This document shows positions 1-5,434 of a stretch of 6,944 bases of DNA, one piece after another. The position numbers were made by a program, and so were the translations under genes. The stretch is from Candidatus Gastranaerophilales bacterium (GTDB lineage Bacteria; Cyanobacteriota; Vampirovibrionia; Gastranaerophilales; Gastranaerophilaceae): contig JAJQHF010000103.1 of the NCBI GenBank assembly GCA_021199975.1, forward strand, positions 1-6,944. The letters are read 5' to 3'. Every line of letters starts with the position of its first letter. The first letter of the stretch is position 1. Under the pieces are notes generated by a model, which was not told the origin of the DNA, did not search any database, and worked only from the letters and a program-made list of their open reading frames with translations.

Positions 1-1
1 A

Positions 2-106
2 GTAGAGGAAGAATTAAAAAATAATACAAGGTTACAAAGCGAAGCACCGCAACAACGTGAGGATGGCTTACAAAATGAACAAGTTGAGCGGTGGCGAAAC
101 TTATGA
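2..106 (+). CDS. Possible C-terminal end of a gene entering from the left (unrecognised)
   Basis: The only plus-strand frame open from the left edge gives 34 residues and stops with TGA at 104-106. The peptide is hydrophilic and rich in Gln, Glu, Asn and Arg, ending in VERWRNL, which suits a surface-exposed or coiled tail, but I do not recognise the family. It would be the last host gene before the tRNA. A minus-strand frame is also open across bases 1 to about 213 with hydrophobic content, so strand is not certain. The short length makes this a weak call. Confidence 0.3.
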   Translation, partial: VEEELKNNTRLQSEAPQQREDGLQNEQVERWRNL

Positions 107-406
107 ACTTGTATGCGATAGCTGAGTCTAGGGCGGCAAAGCCGTTAGGTGGTTGCAGTGCTGTGCGGTGAGCAAAATTCAAGAAAGCCGGCTGCAGAAT
201 ACGACACTAGATTAGATATTATTTAAATAAAATACTTGACGATTAAAAATGTTAATGATATTGTAATCACTGTGTAAAAATGCTTTATGAATAAGGTTTT
301 AAACACAAGAGCAGTCTTGCGGCATTCTACAAAACAAAAAAAATAATTTTTTTGTAATTCGGCAGGTAATAATATTTAGCAAATTTAAAAAAAGATTTAT
401 AAAAAT
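107..406. other. Intergenic region upstream of the tRNA
   Basis: There is no convincing gene in these 300 bases. Roughly 107-225 is less AT-rich than its surroundings and contains a small CGGC-AAA-GCCG hairpin near 133-143; stops interrupt the plus-strand frames. It could be decayed coding sequence or an uncharacterised RNA. The part from about 225 to 406 is very AT-rich, carries a possible promoter at 236-264, and has an A8/T7 self-complementary stretch near 334-355 of uncertain meaning just ahead of the tRNA. Confidence 0.5.
236..264 (+). promoter_or_regulatory. Candidate sigma-70-type promoter upstream of the tRNA
   Basis: TTGACG at 236-241 matches the -35 consensus in five of six positions. 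With a 17-base spacer it is followed by TATTGT at 259-264, which matches the -10 consensus in four of six. Transcription would start near 271 and give a leader of about 135 bases before the mature tRNA. No better-spaced pair was found closer to the tRNA. In such AT-rich DNA, partial matches are common, so this is tentative. Confidence 0.3.
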
Positions 407-478
407 GGGCTTGTGGCGCAGCGGTAGCGCAGGGGACTCATAATCCCTTGGTCGTAGGTTCGAATCCTACCGGGCCCA
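407..478 (+). tRNA. tRNA with CAT anticodon (elongator Met or Ile2)
   Basis: All 72 bases fold as a standard cloverleaf. The seven-pair acceptor stem joins GGGCTTG to CGGGCCC, with G-T wobbles. The D stem is GCGC/GCGC, the anticodon stem GGGGA/TCCCT encloses loop CTCATAA with anticodon CAT at 439-441, and the T stem GTAGG/CCTAC encloses TTCGAAT. The discriminator is A478 and no CCA follows. It is not an initiator: it has a G1-C72 pair rather than a mismatch, and an A-U pair closes the anticodon loop. The CTCATAA loop occurs in both elongator Met and lysidine-modified Ile2 tRNAs, so the amino acid is undecided. Its 3' end overlaps the recombinase remnant, marking it as the likely phage integration site. 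Confidence 0.95.
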
Positions 479-480
479 GT
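455..480. other. Candidate attL: tRNA 3' end / prophage boundary
   Basis: The integrase remnant on the minus strand runs into the T arm of the tRNA and takes its stop codon (TAG, 467-469) from the tRNA itself. An integrase gene abutting and overlapping a tRNA 3' end is the usual arrangement of an attachment site. The exact crossover is not visible, because the partner attR with its repeated tRNA fragment is not in this window. The limits given are approximate. Confidence 0.4.
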
Positions 481-1081
481 TAATTGTACAAGATAGTCCT
501 TTGGCGAATATGTCAAAGGGCTTTTTATAGTCATAGCGTATGTTTTCGCCCTCTATTAAAAAGTTCGAGAAGATGATTTTTAAAACTTTTGTTTTTTCAG
601 CATCCGAAAACTGAATGTATTGTGTATAAAGGTTTTCAAGGAGTTCGAGAAGTTCACTTGCCTGTTTCATATAATTTACGTTTGCCCTCTCATAAGCGTC
701 TAATTTTTGCATAATTCCCGCATGTTCTAAAGTCCATTCATTATTCTTATCTTGCCAAAATTCTTCTGTAATATTGCCGTCTAATTTATCAAGATAGATT
801 TTGGATAATCTGTTTCTAAGAGCTTCCGCACGCTTATTTAGGCGGTTTATTTCTTCTGTATTATAAGTTTGTTGCTCGCTGTGGCAATCCTTTAAGGCTT
901 CGATTATAGCCTGTCTGTGTTCAGGGGTAATTTGAATTTGCTTTATAGCGTTATCAAAAACTTTGTTTATTGTTTCTTCTTTAAGATAAATCTTTTTATT
1001 TATGCAATTTTTAGTTTTATCGGCACAATGATAGTAGATGTATTTACCTTTTTTAATTTCCCCCACAATAGAAGAGCCGCA
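467..1081 (-). pseudogene. Large serine recombinase (phage integrase), C-terminal remnant
   Basis: About 205 residues remain of a family usually near 450-550. The fragment starts in the recombinase zinc ribbon: CGSSIVGEIKKGKYIYYHC corresponds to the second half of the usual C-x2-C-G ... YYxC ribbon, and the first Cys of the leading CxxC pair is lost at the junction. A later Cys follows in the KNC context. A long charged helical and coiled-coil segment comes next (EEINRLNKRAEALRNRLSKI), containing the WQDKNNEW stretch, then the typical closing strand ending in FDIFAKGL. The catalytic N-terminal resolvase domain with its serine is absent, so it cannot recombine DNA. Frame continues upstream of the GTG at 1066 to about 1081, where similarity ends. 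The stop lies inside the tRNA. Such proteins integrate and excise prophages; this one marks the left end of the element. Confidence 0.87.
495..526 (+). terminator. Rho-independent terminator downstream of the tRNA
   Basis: The bases 495-503 (AGTCCTTTG) pair with 514-522 (CAAAGGGCT and the next T) to make a nine-pair stem including one T-G wobble, with a ten-base loop, followed directly by five T (522-526). It lies 17 bases past the tRNA and would end its transcript. The same bases encode the FDIFAKGL stretch near the recombinase C-terminus on the other strand, so if the boundary is as inferred, the element supplies the terminator of the host tRNA. Confidence 0.6.
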
Positions 1082-1096
1082 AAAGTAACGGATGCA
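1076..1096. other. Deletion (or misassembly) junction between integrase and baseplate hub gene
   Basis: Recombinase-like reading on the minus strand fades upstream of CGSSIVGE (Cys codon at 1079-1081), where the family normally has a second Cys three residues earlier but here reads IRYF. Hub-like reading on the plus strand begins at about 1082 with KVTDAINVLCTEFGL. Both genes therefore lose their 5' ends at the same point, head-to-head. The exact breakpoint is uncertain by roughly ten bases. Confidence 0.7.
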
Positions 1097-1771
1097 ATCA
1101 ATGTGTTATGTACGGAATTCGGACTTAAAACAGGTTCAATAATCGATATTTCGTATAAAATAAGCAAAATATATAAAAACACGGCGATTTCTGATATCTT
1201 TAAAGAATTACTCGAATTTGCGATACAAAAAGGGCTTAGTAATCAATACTATTTCGACTGTAAAAACGGCAAGGTTAACTTATTTCAATATCAATTAAAC
1301 GACAGCTTATGCGGTTATGTTGCCAATATTTACAAGTTAAAAAGCACTGATACAATTACAAGTTATGATATTTCTTCTTCCATTGAGGAAATGAAAAACA
1401 AAATAAAAGTTATATCATCCGTAACCAAAAACAAACAGACAAGTGTAACCGAAAGATATACAACATCAGCAGAAAACACGGAAGAATACGGAATTTTACA
1501 AGAAATAATAGAAACCGATACGGAAACGCTCAGTGCTTCTTGCAGAATGTTAGCGGAAAACAAACTTAAAGAATTAAATGTTATAACGGAAGAAATAACA
1601 TTAAGCGTTTTAGGTGATTATCAGATGCGAAAAGGCATATATTTTTTGATAGAAAATACAACGCTTGATTTAAGCGGATATTACTTAATAAAATCCTCAA
1701 GCCATTCAATACAGGGCAGCATAGAAAAAGTAAACATAAACATAAAAAAATATGATTATAGTCCTTCATAG
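1082..1771 (+). pseudogene. Phage baseplate hub protein (XkdQ / gpD-like), N-terminally truncated
   Basis: About 229 residues remain; XkdQ-type hubs are about 320, so roughly the first 90-100 are missing. The remaining part begins with a segment typical of the hub family (TDAINVLCTEFGLKTGSI, then TAISDIFKELLEFA). A long middle part follows, and the C-terminus has the GDYQMRKGIYFLIENTTL and YLIKSSSHSI blocks that resemble the final beta domain of these proteins. The hub caps the tail tube and anchors the baseplate. No start codon with a ribosome site is visible. The open frame continues upstream through antisense recombinase sequence to a GTG at 917, which I regard as accidental. It is the first surviving gene of the baseplate cluster, and its last 16 bases overlap the convergent secreted-protein gene. 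Confidence 0.75.
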
Positions 1772-2025
1772 CCGCAATGCCCTTTTTTTTGAAGTTCACT
1801 GCTGTATTTAAAAAGCGGTGACATAACTTCTCTGTTGTAATCATTACCGGTAAAAACACCGTTATGTTTTTCAAAAAATTCTTTTTCTAATTTTGTAAAA
1901 TAACCTTCAATATCAGAATTATCACAAACTTTAGTACCGTCTTCAAGTATTGTATATTCACCTGGAACGGCAAATACAGGAGAAGAAAATAATATTATTA
2001 AACCGATAATTAAAAATTGTTTCAT
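1756..2025 (-). CDS. Small secreted protein (prophage moron), function unknown
   Basis: It has 89 residues from the ATG at 2025. The N-terminus is a clear Sec signal peptide: MKQ, a hydrophobic core (FLIIGLIILF), then SSPVFA with likely cleavage after Ala19. The mature part of about 70 residues (starting VPGEYTILEDG) is polar and has two Cys (34 and 84) that could form a disulfide. There is no further membrane segment and no lipobox Cys. A GGTGG lies 5 bases before this start. An in-frame ATG 12 bases upstream (2037) is possible, but a longer start would bury the signal peptide. It runs against the phage operon, has its own promoter, and sits between the hub and the XkdR-like gene, which are normally adjacent. 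This makes it cargo. A role in superinfection exclusion or another envelope function in the lysogen is only a guess. Confidence 0.65.
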   Translation of the reverse strand: MKQFLIIGLIILFSSPVFAVPGEYTILEDGTKVCDNSDIEGYFTKLEKEFFEKHNGVFTGNDYNREVMSPLFKYSSELQKKGHCGYEGL

Positions 2026-2041
2026 AAACACCACCATACAT

Positions 2042-2072
2042 ATTATAACTCTTTTTCTTGTAAAAAGTTCAG
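2042..2072 (-). promoter_or_regulatory. Promoter of the secreted-protein gene
   Basis: On the minus strand a perfect TATAAT lies at 2047-2042. Transcription would start near 2035, about ten bases before the ATG at 2025. The -35 region is weak: CTGAAC (2072-2067) with a 19-base spacer is the best candidate and matches only three positions. A strong -10 element at the expected place supports independent expression of this gene from an otherwise silent prophage. Confidence 0.5.
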
Positions 2073-2107
2073 TTTTAGGACACAAAACGGAGTAAAATTT
2101 ACAAAAA

Positions 2108-2551
2108 ATGTCAAATGATGATTTTTTTAAGCGGCTTGCACTCGCATTAAAAGAGAGAGAAAATCCCGTTGATTTAAAACCTTGTATTATAGGTAAAGTA
2201 GTTGAATTATCTCCTGTAACGGTACAAACAGGCGAAGAAAATATTTTGCTTGTTGAAGATGAAGAATTGCAATTGTCCGAATGGTTTAAATTCAGATGTA
2301 ATATTGACTCTACAGGGGCATTAAGCAGCAGCGTACCTTCTTCTCTTGAAAGTGCAAAATCGGTAACAGAAACACATTCTTATACTGGTGCAGCTTGTAC
2401 AATGCCCGAAGCAATATCATATTTAGCGCAGGCAATACAAGCGGTAACATCAGAACTTTTAAACCTTAAATGCGAACTTGCAAACGGTGATTATGTCATT
2501 ATTGCAAGCCTTGAAGAAACGGATAAGTTTGTAATATTGGATAAAGTGTAA
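2108..2551 (+). CDS. Baseplate-associated protein, XkdR-like (DUF2577)
   Basis: The product has 147 residues, and XkdR-type proteins are about 100-150. The N-terminal helix (DFFKRLALALKE) is followed by a small beta barrel starting IIGKVVELSPVTVQTGEE (27-44). The C-terminus closes with the family-like pattern CELANGDYVIIASLEETDKF then VILDKV, i.e. 'well-defined solution, readable, constant' strands typical of these barrels. Residues 66-115 are a looser insert with Ser/Thr and a helical stretch. Position between hub and XkdS is the canonical one and supports the call more than sequence alone. The start ATG has a poor ribosome site: the nearest GGAG (2089-2092) is 15 bases away, possibly a scar of the cargo insertion just upstream. 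Confidence 0.62.
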   Translation: MSNDDFFKRLALALKERENPVDLKPCIIGKVVELSPVTVQTGEENILLVEDEELQLSEWFKFRCNIDSTGALSSSVPSSLESAKSVTETHSYTGAACTMPEAISYLAQAIQAVTSELLNLKCELANGDYVIIASLEETDKFVILDKV

Positions 2552-2556
2552 TTAAC

Positions 2557-2619
2557 AGTGTGGAGTTTGGAGAGTGAAGAGTAAAGCAAAGAATAACTCA
2601 ACTCTCAACACTCCACTCT
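2557..2619. repeat. Imperfect inverted repeat between two baseplate genes
   Basis: Arms at 2557-2579 and 2597-2619 pair at about 18 of 23 positions around a 17-base loop. The arms are built of purine-rich GAGT/GGAG words (TGGAGT, GAGAGT) and their complements (ACTCTC, ACTCC). Composition differs sharply from both genes. No T-run follows on either strand, so it is not a classical terminator. It resembles the small palindromic intergenic repeats or miniature elements that are dispersed in many genomes. It lies in an 89-base gap where such operons normally have almost none. Confidence 0.7.
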
Positions 2620-2640
2620 AATAAAAAGGGAATAATAAAA

Positions 2641-3066
2641 TTGAGTGAAGATTTTTATACTACGGAAATAGGTTACGAGCCTGAAATAGATTTTAACACC
2701 CCTGAAGTAGTTTTAGTAAACGGCAATCCAAACCTTATAAATAAGTATGAAGCTATAAGACAATGGATTACAAAGTTTGCAATGACGGGGGTTGATACTT
2801 ATGAAATATATGAGGGCACGGGCTATGGTAACAGAATGAAAAGCCTTTACGGGCGCAAAAAAATCGGTTACGGATATGAAGAAGCAGAACTTGAAAGAGA
2901 TTATAAAGAAGGCTTGCTTTTATGTCCTGCAATTTCACAGGTGAGTTATTTTAATTTGACTAAAAACGGTAAGATTATGAATATTAATATACAAGTTGAA
3001 CTCTATGACGGTGAAACATTGGATGTATCAATAGAAAAAACATACACATTGAAAGGTAACATTTAA
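2641..3066 (+). CDS. Baseplate wedge protein, XkdS-like (DUF2634)
   Basis: The product has 141 residues, the normal size for XkdS. The key block is the N-terminal half: DFNTPEVVLVNGNPNLINKY followed by EAIRQWITKFAMTGVDTYEI and YEGTGYGNRM (36-66), matching the family pattern of 'G ... EAI.QWI.K.L.T....Y.IY...YG'. The C-terminal half contains a beta region (KIMNINIQVELYDGETLDV). XkdS joins the XkdT/baseplate J and hub parts of the baseplate. The start is TTG with AAGGGA about ten bases before it (2626-2631); no in-frame ATG exists before residue 48, so TTG is preferred. It ends 2 bases before the baseplate J gene. Confidence 0.82.
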   Translation: MSEDFYTTEIGYEPEIDFNTPEVVLVNGNPNLINKYEAIRQWITKFAMTGVDTYEIYEGTGYGNRMKSLYGRKKIGYGYEEAELERDYKEGLLLCPAISQVSYFNLTKNGKIMNINIQVELYDGETLDVSIEKTYTLKGNI

Positions 3067-3068
3067 TT

Positions 3069-4226
3069 ATGGCATTAGTTGATGATGAAGATTTGGAAAT
3101 AACGGCAGAACAAATAGCTTATGAGGGTCTTGAAGCACTTGACAGTAAATACCAAAAATCAGTAGGCTTTTTTGCGTGGGATTTTTTCGTTGCGGCGGGA
3201 AAAATATTAAAAACTCTCTGGGATAAGGTTTTATACATAGCTAATTGTTTAACCGATTTAAGCAATATGGATTATTCAGACCTCGTAAATTTTGTATATC
3301 AGACAAGAGGAATTTCAGTAAAAACCGCCTCGGCTTCAAGCGGATATTTAACGGTTACAAATGGAGCGGGAACAATAACCGAGGGCAGTATATTTGAAAC
3401 TTCATCAGGGTTGCAATTTCGTTCAACGGCAACGGTTGATGTTTCACAAGGTGATACTTTTGAAGTTGAATGTCTTACAACAGGCACAGAAGGCAATGTA
3501 CCCGCAGGTGCAATTTGTGTTATACCCTCAACCATTGAAGGCATAGTAGCGGTAAGCAATGAAGATGCTTTTACAAACGGTTATGACTCAGAAACAGCCG
3601 AAGAACTTTTAGAGCGTTATTATGAAGATATTCAGGAGAGCGCAACATGCGGCAATGTATATCATTATAAAAAGTGGGCGCTTGAAATTGACGGGGTTAA
3701 AAATGCAATCATAAAGCCTTTATGGAACGGCGATAACACTGTAAAAGTAGTAATCATGGACTCTAACACAGGTATTGCGGATGATACGCTTGTTCAAACC
3801 GTACAAGATTACATTGACCCTTACACGGAAGATGAAGACGGAAACAAAACAGGCTGGGGATGCGGTTTAGGTGAAGCGCCCATTGGTGCATATTGTACGG
3901 TTGTAAGTGTAAGCGCTCTTAATTTTTCCGTCAGTGCATCCATTACATTAAGTTCAGGTGCTGTTTTAGATGAAACAATTGAAAATATTAAAACAAATAT
4001 AAATGACTACTTGTCAGAAATTTCACTTGACGGTGATTCAACAAGTATTTCAACAACGTATGTGAGTTATAACAAAATCGGTTCTTTGATTATGTCCGCC
4101 AACGGTGTATATGACTATTCCGATTTACTTCTTAACGGCGGAACAGACAATATTTTAATTCAAGATGATAATACAGATACTCAAATCCCTATATTAAACA
4201 CGCTTACAATAACAGAGGAAGAATAA
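3069..4226 (+). CDS. Baseplate J-like protein (XkdT / gp47 family)
   Basis: The product has 385 residues, typical of this family. After an N-terminal helical region (1-75) comes the conserved beta-domain: SGYLTVTNGAGTITEGSIFE (91-110), LQFRST, and GTEGNVPAGAI (139-149). Then comes the diagnostic GYDSETAEELLERYYEDIQ (171-189), the NVYHYKKWALEIDGVKNAII block (196-215) with PLWNGDNTVKVVIMD, and GEAPIGAYCTV (268-278). The last third is the alternating beta/helix domain ending in YDYSDLLLNGG. It forms the outer wedge of a contractile-tail baseplate, which couples fibre binding to sheath contraction. The ATG follows the XkdS stop by 2 bases, with AAAGGT upstream. It is complete, and a convergent antitoxin gene ends 22 bases past it. 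Confidence 0.94.
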   Translation: MALVDDEDLEITAEQIAYEGLEALDSKYQKSVGFFAWDFFVAAGKILKTLWDKVLYIANCLTDLSNMDYSDLVNFVYQTRGISVKTASASSGYLTVTNGAGTITEGSIFETSSGLQFRSTATVDVSQGDTFEVECLTTGTEGNVPAGAICVIPSTIEGIVAVSNEDAFTNGYDSETAEELLERYYEDIQESATCGNVYHYKKWALEIDGVKNAIIKPLWNGDNTVKVVIMDSNTGIADDTLVQTVQDYIDPYTEDEDGNKTGWGCGLGEAPIGAYCTVVSVSALNFSVSASITLSSGAVLDETIENIKTNINDYLSEISLDGDSTSISTTYVSYNKIGSLIMSANGVYDYSDLLLNGGTDNILIQDDNTDTQIPILNTLTITEEE

Positions 4227-4248
4227 AATAAATTATTACAACGCTTGA

Positions 4249-4533
4249 TTACATTGCTATAACTTCAACATTATCAAGGTTAACGGTCTGTTTTGCCTGC
4301 CATAAATCATATTGCACTTGCATATTTAACCAAAATTGAGCAGAAGTATTAAAAGCCTTTGCCAATTTCAAAGCCATTTCTGCAGATATTCCATTTTTAC
4401 AGTTAACAAGTTCAGAAGCTGTAGTTCTGGATACTCCCAGTTTAAGAGCAAATGCCGTAACCGATAATTTATAATCAACTAAATATAAATCTTTTAATAT
4501 TTTACCGGGATGCGGCGGATTATACATTTCCAT
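4249..4533 (-). CDS. higA: HigA-family antitoxin (XRE helix-turn-helix)
   Basis: The product has 94 residues, the usual HigA/VapI length. It opens with the family signature NPPHPGKIL (5-13). The helix-turn-helix follows at about residues 22-60: LSVTAFALKLGVSRTTASEL then VNCKNGISAEMALKLAKAF. The C-terminal part NTSAQFWLNMQVQYDLWQAK is the standard HigA ending. HigA binds and neutralises HigB and represses the shared promoter. The ATG at 4533 has AAGGA 7 bases upstream; a second ATG six bases in is less well placed. It follows higB after 14 bases, in the toxin-first order typical of higBA. The operon points against the phage late genes. Confidence 0.94.
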   Translation of the reverse strand: MEMYNPPHPGKILKDLYLVDYKLSVTAFALKLGVSRTTASELVNCKNGISAEMALKLAKAFNTSAQFWLNMQVQYDLWQAKQTVNLDNVEVIAM

Positions 4534-4547
4534 ATTTTTTCCTTTCT

Positions 4548-4826
4548 TTAATGATAATCTAAGTAATCAACAATATATACATCAATTCCGTCATATTCAA
4601 AAGTAATTCGCCAGTTTGCCTGAACAGTAACCGAATATAAATTTTTTTTATCACCTTTTAATTGATGAAATCTTAAAGACGGCAAACTTAAATCTTTCGT
4701 TGAGGTCATAATATTTAGTAAGGTTAAAATATAATTTAATTTCAGAGCATGAACAGCTTGAATGCCTTTTGTATTTCCTGTTGTATAAAACTTTTCCAAT
4801 CCTTTATGTTTAAAAGATTTAATCAT
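4548..4826 (-). CDS. higB: HigB-family toxin (RelE-like mRNA interferase)
   Basis: The product has 92 residues, the classical HigB length, with typical start MIKSFKHKGLEKF. The fold's conserved elements are LRFHQLKGDKKNLYSV (51-66), NWRITFEYDG (71-80) and the terminal VDYLDYH. From memory of Proteus vulgaris HigB, the active-site positions His54, Lys57, Arg73, Tyr91 and His92 are all present at the same numbers here, so it is probably active. The role is ribosome-dependent cleavage of mRNA, stopping translation until HigA blocks it. A longer frame is open back to 4967 but crosses the XkdU-like gene; I chose 4826 because family similarity begins there and the promoter sits directly upstream. 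No ribosome site precedes this start. Confidence 0.94.
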   Translation of the reverse strand: MIKSFKHKGLEKFYTTGNTKGIQAVHALKLNYILTLLNIMTSTKDLSLPSLRFHQLKGDKKNLYSVTVQANWRITFEYDGIDVYIVDYLDYH

Positions 4827-4827
4827 A

Positions 4828-4856
4828 TTTATATTATAAACCGTAAACTTATAGTT
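4828..4856. promoter_or_regulatory. Candidate HigA operators
   Basis: Two short inverted repeats overlap the higBA promoter: TTTATA-t-TATAAA (4828-4840), covering the -10 hexamer, and AACT-TAT-AGTT (4846-4856), inside the spacer and touching the -35. HigA-type antitoxins bind small palindromes that cover their own promoter, so either or both could be the autoregulatory site. Only position and symmetry support this, and the first is pure A/T. Confidence 0.35.
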
Positions 4857-4861
4857 GTCAA
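4833..4861 (-). promoter_or_regulatory. Perfect-consensus promoter of higBA
   Basis: On the minus strand TTGACA (4861-4856), a 17-base spacer (4855-4839) and TATAAT (4838-4833) match the sigma-70-type consensus in all twelve positions. Transcription should start at or next to position 4826, the A of the higB ATG, so the message may have no leader. A promoter this strong is usually held down by the antitoxin. Confidence 0.85.
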
Positions 4862-4885
4862 TATAGAATTTTATAGGAGAAAAAC

Positions 4886-5434
4886 ATGTCTTTTTATAGT
4901 GAAATGCTTGCTTATTTACATAGAATATACAGAAACGATTTATATATAAATGCTTTTTTAACGGCATTTAATACACCTTATACCAAATTGCAGACCGTAA
5001 TAACAAGATTGTATTATTTATTGCATTTTAACTTATTGGATGAGGAAGGCTGCAAGTGGTGGGAAAATCTTTTAAATATAACTGATGCCGCTTCAAATAT
5101 TACTGACAGACAATCAAAAATAAAAGCAAAATGGCAGAGTAACAAAAAAATATCAATAACTCAAATTCAAGAAATTTGTGATTTATGGCAAAACGGAGAA
5201 ATTGAAGCTGATTTTACAGAAGGAAAAATACAAATTGAATTTATTTCATCTTACGGAGTACCGGGCGATTTAGAAACATTACAACAAAGTATTGAAGAAA
5301 TAAAACCCGCACATTTGCCCCTTACCTGGCTTTTTAAATATCTGATGAAAAAAGAAATTCATAATGTTATGACAAAAAGCGAAATGCAAACATATACTAA
5401 AAATCAATATTGTAATGTAGGAGTAGAAGAATAA
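4886..5434 (+). CDS. Tail protein, XkdU / YmfQ-like (DUF2313)
   Basis: The product has 182 residues, within the family's usual 180-200. The N-terminal helical half (YSEMLAYLHRIYRNDLYINA, then LLDEEGCKWWENLLNI) is followed by the ITDRQSKIKAKWQSN helix. The C-terminal signature is GVPGDLETLQQSIEEIKPAH then LPLTWLFKY (124-152), the hallmark of YmfQ/XkdU proteins. This protein links the baseplate J wedge to the tail fibre, corresponding to gpI of phage P2. The ATG is preceded by AGGAGA 5 bases upstream, a strong ribosome site. Its partner XkdT gene is normally adjacent but is here separated by the 600-base higBA unit. Its stop overlaps the next start as TAATG. Confidence 0.85.
   Translation: MSFYSEMLAYLHRIYRNDLYINAFLTAFNTPYTKLQTVITRLYYLLHFNLLDEEGCKWWENLLNITDAASNITDRQSKIKAKWQSNKKISITQIQEICDLWQNGEIEADFTEGKIQIEFISSYGVPGDLETLQQSIEEIKPAHLPLTWLFKYLMKKEIHNVMTKSEMQTYTKNQYCNVGVEE

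Noticed and set aside
334..355. A8/T7 self-complementary run before the tRNA as a possible terminator
   Set aside because: The stem would be A-T only with almost no loop, and such runs are common in this base composition; no gene clearly ends just before it.
917..1081. Plus-strand open frame leading into the hub fragment, with a GTG start at 917 and a hydrophobic stretch
   Set aside because: It is the antisense of the integrase remnant and only by chance in frame with the hub; there is no ribosome site and the hub similarity begins at about 1082.
1657..1670. Fourteen-base exact repeat (TACAACGCTTGATT) also at 4237-4250, near the edge of the higBA unit
   Set aside because: A single short direct repeat is close to chance in AT-rich sequence of this length, and one copy is inside the hub coding region with no matching copy on the right side of higBA, so it does not define an insertion.
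3299..3559. Minus-strand open frame inside the baseplate J gene
   Set aside because: It is a shadow of a strongly recognised gene, with no promoter or ribosome site and no recognisable domain.
4827..4967. Longer N-terminus for the HigB toxin starting at 4967
   Set aside because: The extra 47 residues cross the higBA promoter and the start of the XkdU-like gene; HigB family similarity and usual length begin at the ATG at 4826.
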